From contig LLKO01000009.1 in assembly GCA_001513895.1 (NCBI GenBank), forward strand, positions 814,646-878,645: 64,000 nt of DNA, written 5' to 3'. The translations under genes were made by a program, and so were the position numbers. The DNA comes from Graphilbum fragrans. Taxonomy: Eukaryota > Ascomycota > Sordariomycetes > Ophiostomatales > Ophiostomataceae. Of this stretch, positions 57,001 to 64,000 are shown in pieces (positions within the stretch are counted from its first letter, which is position 1; every line of letters begins with the position of its first letter). The notes beneath the pieces were generated by a model. It had not been told where the DNA came from and ran no database searches. It saw only the letters and a program-made list of their open reading frames with translations.

Positions 57001-59940
57001 CTAGTATGACTTCATCTCCAGTTCGCTTGCCAGTGTCCGGAGACGAGCCGTGAACTGGCTGGCTTCGGCACTGCTGTTGGCATCGCCATTAGACTTGCTG
57101 ACCTGCTCGTGAAGAGCGATGAACTGGTGGATGGAGTCTAGAAGCGGTTTGGGGTTGCGGTTCGGCGACAGATCCTTGAACGCCCGGTAGATGTCGTCGT
57201 TCTGGCAAAGGTACCCAAGAAGAATTGAGAGGTAGGCATATGCTACATTAAGCCGTGACTTCTCCTCGGAGTCAGCCTAGAGAGGTTAGTTAGCTCGTGC
57301 GCGTCCAAGAAAGGTACACATTATGACACATACCTCAGAAGCGATGGAATGGCCAGCAAGGAAGGCCCTCCCTAGATCGTCGACCAAAGTAGCACCGTTG
57401 CTGTCCATGAGAGTGTCGCCCGCCGAAGAATCGTTCTCCGTAAAGTTGATCATCACGCCCAGCATAAGAAGTAGCTCCTTCAGCTCGTCGGAGGCCGTGT
57501 CTTTGCCTGCCTTTACCGACTCTGAGACAACCGGGAAGGCTTTGCTGACGAGGCCGGCGAGCTGCTGCAACAGGCCTTTGTCCACGTAGAAGCGAGCAGC
57601 CTCTGGGTTGTTGTTGGCCGTATTTAGTGCCAAACTTAGAGCCAGCAGCTCGGATTCGTTCAGCGGTTGCGTGTGTTCCTCGCGGTGCTTTAGGGACACC
57701 TCCAGGGCCTCGGCAATCACCTGTATATAGTGCCGGTTCCAGTCCGCATTGATATCGGACTGCATAGCAGCCACAGAATGCATATCTAGCAGAGCCAGGG
57801 CCAGATACAAGTTGGTAGATTCGGCATCGTTGGACAAGCCCTCCGAGATCAAGGGCAGAGACGTGGTGTCGCCTTCGTCGTCGTCATAGGCCGATGGCAG
57901 GGTGGCTGATATGATGTCAAAGAGCTGTTTGGTTAGGGCTGCCGTCAACACAGCATCCCCGTCTCCCAGCATCTCATGCACCTGTTGCGCATACATATGC
58001 AGCGCTTTCAAAGCCATGGTTCGCGGTGACAGATCAGAGGGAGCAGCTGGGGCAGGCTTCCAGGCCGGCAGTTTCTGGAGGGTCGTCTTGATGCTGGCCA
58101 GTGTCTGGCGGCCGTGATTTGACATATTGGTCTTGCGATCTCGCGCTACAGCCACAATGTCGGTATCAGTTGCGAGAAGCGTGGCAAACAGGGAAACGAC
58201 TTTCTGCTGCTGCAGCTCCCGCAGCAACGGGCTCGATGCAGCCGCATTGGCGAGCAGCACGAGAATGGTGCAGCCCATAGCAAAGCCAGCCACGATGTCT
58301 GTTTCCTTGCTGATATCGCGAAACACCTTTGCCTCGGCTCCGTGGTCGCGAAACTGCCGCAGAAACGGCTTCTCAATCAGTTTCTGCACTAGCTCCAGCA
58401 ACGCCGTCCGTCTCGCCGAGGATGGTTTGCCGGCGCTCGGCGTGCCGATCCGGTCCAGAATGTCGACCAGCTCGTCGGCATCGCGACTGTTGGCACCAGC
58501 TTGGCGCAGCTCATGGATACTCTGAATCGCTCCCTGCGATGAGCCGCCGTTTTCGTCGTCCAAATCGAATGCGTTGGCTGCTGGTTCTGGCTCCGGAAGG
58601 AGGCTCGTGAGAAACGCCAGTTCGGAGGAGCCGGAAGCACCACCAAGCTCCATGGGCTCTTCGGCCAGCATGGTACGCTCCACACTGTAGACGTGCTTGA
58701 TGCCGGGCCGCTTCGCCGTAGTGCGTCTGGATATGGTAGCCGGTGTCGATGGTGCAATCGAGGCTCTTCCGGGCGACAGCGTGGCGAGGCTGTCGAGGTC
58801 CATCTGGCGGCCGTAGCCATCGCTTAGAGGCGTGCTCCGCAGATTCCTCAGCTGCGAAGCCAGTGTGTCCGATTGACTGGCATCGTCTTCGTCGTCGTCG
58901 TTGTTGTTGCCCCCTGTGCCATGGCGTGTGGTCGCAGTTTTGCCGACGTAAGCTTCATCTTCAGACTCCTCCTCTATCTGATCAGCCAGCGTGTCAATCA
59001 GCCGGCGCCGTCTTTTTGTGGCCGGCTGTTGCGCCTGACGTGAATGTGATGCTTGTGTCCGTTGGACGGACGGCTGAGACCGCGATGGAGATCGAGTCAG
59101 AGATGCTGGCGGCTGGAGGGTCTGTCTAGCAGCTGGTGGACGGAAGGGCATATTGTGTGGCGTTTGTCCAGTCGGCAACTTTCGGCCGTTCGCAGCTGGT
59201 GTTGGCAACGTCGCAGGTCGCTGTTTGCTAGGAGACAGAGACGGCGCACGGCTTCCCCCCAATCCTCTTACTGCACCTGATTCTCGCGGTGGTGTATTAA
59301 TTGTGCGCTGTGACGAAGATAGGCCGGACGACGAGGACGAGACGAGAGACGGTGTCCTAGCGACTTGGCGAGGGGTTTTCGAAAGAAGTGAGGGAGCCAG
59401 TCCAATTGGGGTTGGGCTAAAGGGCGGCTGCAGCTTTTTCCGGATCTGACTCGTAGTAGTGGTGGTTGTGGCGGCCAAAGTCGTCGTCGAAGCACTCGAA
59501 GTGCTGCTGGGGATCTTGTCGTTTGCACGGGATCTAGCAGTCGCTTCAGACTGGGAAGGCTTGCGTTTCACGCCTCGTGCAGGCTCCGCCGCCGGGGTTC
59601 GCGCGGCAGCACGCTGTGAGCTATTTGCAACCTTGGCGGTCTGGGAAAGAAACGGAGAAGATGAGTTGGAGGCGGATATCGTGGAAAGTGGTTTGATCGG
59701 AGCCTTCACCGGAGCAAACGGCCGTGGCTTTGTCTCGGCCCTAGGCGTGAAGGCATCGTCACCGGGAAAATCATAGTCGTCGGTGAAGGTGGTCCGGGCA
59801 GAGCTGGTGGCGTCCGAGATAGAGGTAGAGGAGGAGGTGGTGGTGCGTGTGGTCGTTTGCGATCGTGGTTTCGCAGGTGTTTTGCCATATGTAGGCGCCT
59901 TCTTTTTGGAATGGCCCAGATCGCTCAGCGCAGACATCAT
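57001..59940 (-). CDS. WAPL (wings apart-like) cohesin release factor
   Basis: Exons 59940-57334 and 57276-57001, 960 residues. Translation starts MMSALSDLGHSKKKAPTYGK (the second ATG, 59937, is equally possible). The first ~480 residues are disordered, S/T/P/R-rich. The WAPL domain covers the C-terminal half: ELVQKLIEKPFLRQFRDHGAEAKVFRDI, ETDIVAGFAMGCTILVLLAN, LYLALALLDMHS, LKELLLMLGVMINFTENDSS, LVDDLGRAFLAGHSIASE. Exon 2 continues ADSEEKSRLNVAYAYLSILLGYLCQNDDIYRAFKDLSPN. WAPL with Pds5 opens cohesin rings in the nucleus. The family's carboxy-terminal helices are split across the single intron (GTATGT...CTCTAG, 57 nt), so the long open frame alone would miss the last 91 residues. Confidence 0.92.
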
Positions 59941-61042
59941 GCCGCAAGACGGGCGAGCCAGTGCCCGTAGTCCAGTATAGACACGAAGGCAAAGGCGAGA
60001 GAGGAAGCGCAGCCAAAAAAAGCGGTGGTAGGGCTGATGTCAAAAGGTGAGCCGAAACCGACCGACACAAAAGGCAACGGCCAAGCACGCGGGGCAAACT
60101 CAAGAGGAGACAGAGCGGAAAGGCGGTGATCCTCGCGGCCCCTTCTAAACGTAGTCCAGCGGCAGCGCAAGGACGTATCTGTGGCTGGCCTGCGATGCGG
60201 AAAGTGACTCGGAAGCGTAGCGGAAATGTGGACGGAGCGTGGGAGGGAGAGAGAAGGATGAAGATCAGTTTGAGGCACGGCAAATAAACAAAGGAATGCG
60301 CCGACGATGGGCCTATTCTGGCAGTGGGGAAAGGACGCTTTAATGGCGGAGGAAAGAGTGGTGAAAAGAAAGCGGAAGCGGCGACTCAGCAATTACCCAT
60401 CAACGTAAGACAGTGAGAAAAAGGAGACATGGGACAAACAAGAAAACGACGAGGTGTGCGTTTGCGCGCGTCGCAGTGCAGGCAAGAACGGCACAATTTG
60501 GCTATTCAGCTATACATACTCCGTATGTGCGGTAACTACGGAGCCAGATGCGCTGTGCGTGCCTTGCGCCACTGAGTACGGAGCAAGTACTTCTCGTGTC
60601 TGGGAATGAGTCTGCGCTGCCAATCACAAGCCGGGATCCGGCGACACCGCCTTTTACTTCATTAGTCATCACGCAATCAGCTGTCATCAGAGAGCGCGAC
60701 ATGATTGGCCGAAATATATCGTCACCACATCTCCGTACTGTACGGAGTCCATAACTAACTTGTACTTTTGTCTATCATTATATCCATTGTTGAATGTCTT
60801 CTGTCTAACTAGCCTGCTGTGAATGAAATCGTCAAAGAAGGAAACGTGCGGCTTCCTCGGTACTTTTTTTTGCGTGGCCATGTCCATCCATGTTGAACGA
60901 CGGAACACCAGCCCCAATTCAAAACAACGACGCCGTTTCCTTATGTGTTTGCATATGCCCTGTACTTTTCTTCATTGCCGCCTCATCCCGTGTTTATTTT
61001 GTGTACAAATCGCAAGAGTCACGATGGTGGGCTATCTCAAGC
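59941..61042. other. intergenic between two minus-strand genes
   Basis: Upstream region of WAPL (purine-rich on the plus strand to ~60300), then AT-richer DNA with TACTCCGTA at 60517-60525, further CTACGGAGC/GTACGGAGC copies at ~60538 and ~60575, and CCGTACTGTACGGAGT at ~60734. After that comes the 3' flank of the dehydrogenase gene. No gene is seen. Confidence 0.5.
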
Positions 61043-62689
61043 CTAGTAGAGCACCCGGGTCATGATACGGGCTAAGCAGCGTTAGTAACGAACAGAAGAG
61101 AAAGCGGACAGACAGAGGAGACGTACAGCTGAGGGTTTCTAGAGAGTCGGAGATCTCCTTGAGGTCGGCGGGTTTGACTTCGCTGACGTCGGCCATCAGA
61201 TAGGCAATCTAGGGGTATCAGTAAAAGAACGAGGAGCCACGATCAGGGAAAGAGTGCCTTACCTCGCCCTTGCTGTCGCTGATCTGCTTGTCGACGTTGT
61301 GGTCGCCGAGGATCTCGTTGACGCGGCGCAGCACTCCGGGGACGTTGCGGTGGATGTAGATGACGCGAGCGTGGTTGGGCTCCTCGAGCGTCAGAGAGCG
61401 CATGTTGACCTCGGGCAGGTTGACGCTACCGAGGGTGATGCCCTGGTTGATGTAGCGGACAAGAGCCTCGCCGACTAGACAGTTGTATCAGCATAAGAGG
61501 ACGCGAGAAAACAAGATCCATGGTGGGAGCAATATCAAAAACAAAAACAAGAAAAGGGCATCCTACCCTCAACACCAATGGCCCGCTGGGCCTCCTCGGT
61601 GCTGCCGCCGATGTGCGGCGTCAGGATGACGTTCTTGAGGCCCCGAAGCTCGTCACCCCAGCCGGAGTTGAGGCTGGCGTTGAAGTAGTCGCCGTTGGCA
61701 GCGGGTTCGTGGGGGAAGACGTCGATGCCAGCGCCGGCGAGCTTGCCGGAGCGCAGGGCCTCGACGAGGGCCGCAATGTCGACGACGGTACCGCGGCTGG
61801 CGTTGAGAAGGTAGGCGCCGGTCTTCATCTGGGCGAGCTCTTTGGTGCCAATCATGTTTTGGGTCTCGGAGGTGGCCGGGACGTGCAGGGTGACAAAGTC
61901 GGCCTCGCGCAGCAGGTCGGCCAGGGTGGGCACTTGGCGGGCCTTGCCCATGGCCATGAGGGTGACAATGTCGTAGTAGATGACGGACATGCCCATGGCC
62001 TCGGCGAGGACGGACAGCTGGGAGCCGATGTGGCCGTAGCCGACGATGCCGAGGGTCTTGCCGCGGATCTCCCAGCAGCGCGAGCTGACCTTGTTCCAGG
62101 TGCCGCGGTGCATTTCGGCGGAGCGGTCGCCGAGCTGGCGGGCCAGGTTGATAATCCAGCCGATCATGAGCTCGGCGACGCTGCGGGAGTTGGCAAAGGG
62201 CGAGTTGAAGACGGCAATGCCGTTCTTGGCGGCGTAGGCCAGGTCAACCTGGTTGGTGCCGATGCAGAAGCAGCCGACGACCAGCAGGTTCTTGGCCTGC
62301 TTCAGCACCTTCTCTGTCAGGCGGGTCTTGGAGCGGATGCCGATGACGTGGACATCGCGGATCTTGGCAATCAGCTCGTCCTCAGGCAGCGACGTCTTGA
62401 GGTACTCGACCTGGTAGCCCTGCTTGGTCAGGATGTCGCGGCCGCTCTGGTTGACGTTCTCCAGCAGCAGGATCTTGATGTCCGTCGTGTTGAACGGCTT
62501 GAGTGGCTTGATGTTGTCTAGGTCGACGCCGCTGCCGAGGCTGCCGCTCGCTCGCCCGATCAAGGCGCCCAAGCTGGACGGTGAGGACCGGTGCAGCGCT
62601 GTCGGCGACGTGGACACGATCAGCGGGTTGCTCAGACCGTTTCTCTCAGTACCCGGCCGGCCGGCAATGTCCTGGGCCTTGGATGCCAT
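61043..62689 (-). CDS. ser3: D-3-phosphoglycerate dehydrogenase
   Basis: Exons 62689-61567, 61474-61263, 61208-61127 and 61071-61043, 481 residues, close to yeast Ser3/Ser33. A ~65-residue N-terminal extension precedes KILLLENVNQSGRDIL. The NAD-binding loop is GIVGYGHIGSQLSVLAEAMGM. Active-site regions are GCFCIGTNQVDL, LLNASRGTVVD (Arg), GIDVFPHEP and TPHIGGSTEEAQ (His). The C-terminal ACT domain (ARVIYIHRNVPGVLRRVNEIL, IAYLMADVS) spans introns 2 and 3, and the protein ends MTRVLY in a 29-nt last exon. It oxidises 3-phosphoglycerate with NAD+ as the first committed step of serine synthesis in the cytosol. The ACT domain suggests feedback control by serine. The gene lies ~5 kb from SerRS, with WAPL between. 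Confidence 0.96.
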
Positions 62690-63931
62690 TGTGCGGTGGA
62701 TGGGGGGAGCGAGAGGGTGGCTGGGCGAATATGAATGTAAGTGTATAGAATCAAACAGATCAACCTGGTTGAGGCTGGAGCTGCAAATGGAAAGAAAGGA
62801 TCTAGGCGGAATTTACAGCGTCCACAGAGAACGGTTGGGGCAGGCCAAGAAGTCAATGCAATGGCCAAACGGGTGCGTGGTGGGATGATTGGGAAAAGGT
62901 GGAAAACCAGAGACTGTTGTTACAGGCTTACAGTCAACTACGTTCGTGATGTCACCACTGCCCGTCTAGCTGTCAATGGATACAGCACGACATTGAAATT
63001 TTTTCCGTAATGAGTCACTAAAACTACCTCGCAGCGTGTAAAACGCTCCGATGGCGGGCAGCTAAACACGTGCTGCCAGCTGACGGACAGCTGTTGCGGC
63101 TGCCAGGCTAAAAGCCAATCACAGCAGGCTAAATCAGCCGCACGTTGCCCCGCTTGCGAGGTTTCTTTGTGGCTGGTTTCTATGGTGTCTGTCCTGTGTC
63201 TGTCGCAAGATTATTGTCTGTCGTATCCTGTACGAGTAGTTATCAACGGTCAAGGGTGGGAGAGCCTGCCAGGGTCGCCCCTTCCCTTATATAACCCCGC
63301 CAGCAGCTGCGCCGCCAATCCACCATGATAACGATAAACACGGGCTGAGCGCCGGTCTCTGGGCGCAGGCGGCGCCTTCCCAACCAGGCACCACCGTTGT
63401 GAACAGATGTAGTATGCTTGCTTTGGCGCATTTTGGCGCATTGGGCGGGTTTGGTGGATTTCGGAGCTGTCCCTATCTCTGGGGGCTGTTGCGACTGGCC
63501 AATGACGCCGCTATCAGCATTCCCATTATGAAACCTACGGCCAACGCTGGCGTGGGGATCCTGCGGGCGGACTTTTTACAGGGCGGTTGGGCCAGTTTCC
63601 ATACCGTAACGACAAGGCCAGGCCTAGCTGATAGCGATAGCAGGGGACCTACATAAATATCTTACATATAGTAAAGATACAGCGGCCGCATTATCATAGC
63701 GTCGAGTAGCAAACGGGCCCCAAAGAGCGAAAAGAGCAAAAAGAGCAAAAGCTGCACGGGGCCTCTCCACCAAGGAAAGAGCCGAATAAATAGTTCATGC
63801 AACCTTGCGCGACGTAAAACACTGCCTGCACACATACTGCAAACAAGCTGCTGCGGGAAATTGCGATACGGCTGCCTCCGATAACCTGGTGTCTGTTTCC
63901 GTGAGCACACGACCAGATAAAAGCTCCCTCT
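62690..63931. other. promoter region of phosphoglycerate dehydrogenase
   Basis: Non-coding DNA with a CACGTG box at ~63067, a CCAATCAC at ~63114, a TATATAA at ~63287 and TACGAGTA at 63231. The remaining short frames have no family resemblance. No gene or RNA is recognised. Confidence 0.5.
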
Positions 63932-64000
63932 TTATCCTTCCTCGACATCCACCACCACCGGCGGCGCCACCGCCTTCTCCTCCTCGTCTTCCCTCCTCAC
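63932..64000 (-). CDS. possible 3' end of a gene cut by the window edge
   Basis: Read on the minus strand from the window edge, one frame gives VRREDEEEKAVAPPVVVDVEEG and then TAA at 63934-63932. Alternating charged and valine-rich composition is typical of a protein tail. The sequence before it is outside the window, so neither frame nor family can be verified. Confidence 0.35.
   Translation of the reverse strand: MRREDEEEKAVAPPVVVDVEEG

Noticed and set aside
61520..62521. 333-codon plus-strand open frame
   Set aside because: Antisense to phosphoglycerate dehydrogenase; valine/glycine-rich shadow with no family features.
53119..62689. Serine-metabolism gene cluster (SerRS plus phosphoglycerate dehydrogenase)
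   Set aside because: The two genes are separated by WAPL and are housekeeping genes; co-location is probably chance.
1..64000. tRNA, rRNA genes and transposable elements
   Set aside because: I looked for A/B-box pairs, terminal inverted repeats and transposase or reverse-transcriptase motifs on both strands and saw none convincing. A covariance-model and repeat search would be needed to exclude them.

Overview
The window is nuclear DNA from a filamentous ascomycete (Pezizomycotina, most like Sordariomycetes). Reasons: dense short spliceosomal introns (mostly 50-90 nt, GTRNGT...CTAAC...YAG), GC-rich coding exons with pyrimidine-rich leaders, fungal-type gene families, and no operons, Shine-Dalgarno sites or insertion sequences. 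The order within that class is not determined. All exon joins were built by hand from splice consensus, reading frame and family knowledge; no transcript data were available.

Layout. 1-9.7 kb: gene-poor, with one uncharacterised fungal gene (4672-5973) behind a very long CT-rich leader. 9.7-17 kb: calcineurin B, the Rheb GTPase and the NuA4 subunit Epl1. 17.9-25.7 kb: KAE1 (KEOPS), the AMPK beta subunit, a small multi-pass membrane protein and the CDK9/Bur1 kinase. 26.5-36.8 kb: a 51-residue complex I subunit-like protein, a cyclopropane-synthase/CNMT-like methyltransferase, a P5B-type ATPase (Ypk9/ATP13A2 type) and NAP1. 40.3-49 kb: class V myosin, Fap7/AK6 adenylate kinase and ITPase. 49.3-62.7 kb: a ZUFSP/C78-type deubiquitinase, cytosolic seryl-tRNA synthetase, WAPL and 3-phosphoglycerate dehydrogenase. 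The right edge may hold the last codons of another minus-strand gene.

These are mostly housekeeping genes in mixed orientation, with divergent pairs sharing upstream regions (AMPK beta/membrane protein, BUR1/complex I subunit, P5B ATPase/NAP1). Functional links are loose: TOR/AMPK/calcineurin signalling (Rheb, AMPK beta, CnaB), chromatin and transcription (Epl1, Bur1, NAP1, WAPL), and translation or nucleotide quality control (KAE1, SerRS, Fap7, ITPase).

The most striking observation is the seryl-tRNA synthetase gene. It reconstructs only as 21 exons with 20 introns of 55-88 nt. It includes predicted micro-exons of 3, 8, 16, 20 and 22 nt and one GC-AG intron, while its neighbours have 0-7 introns. 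Other points: a dispersed TACGGAGTA motif family in the intergenic DNA, three CCAAT boxes spaced 25-26 bp, an intronic inverted pair of CACGTG boxes in the Epl1 gene, and a second GC-AG intron in the ITPase gene.
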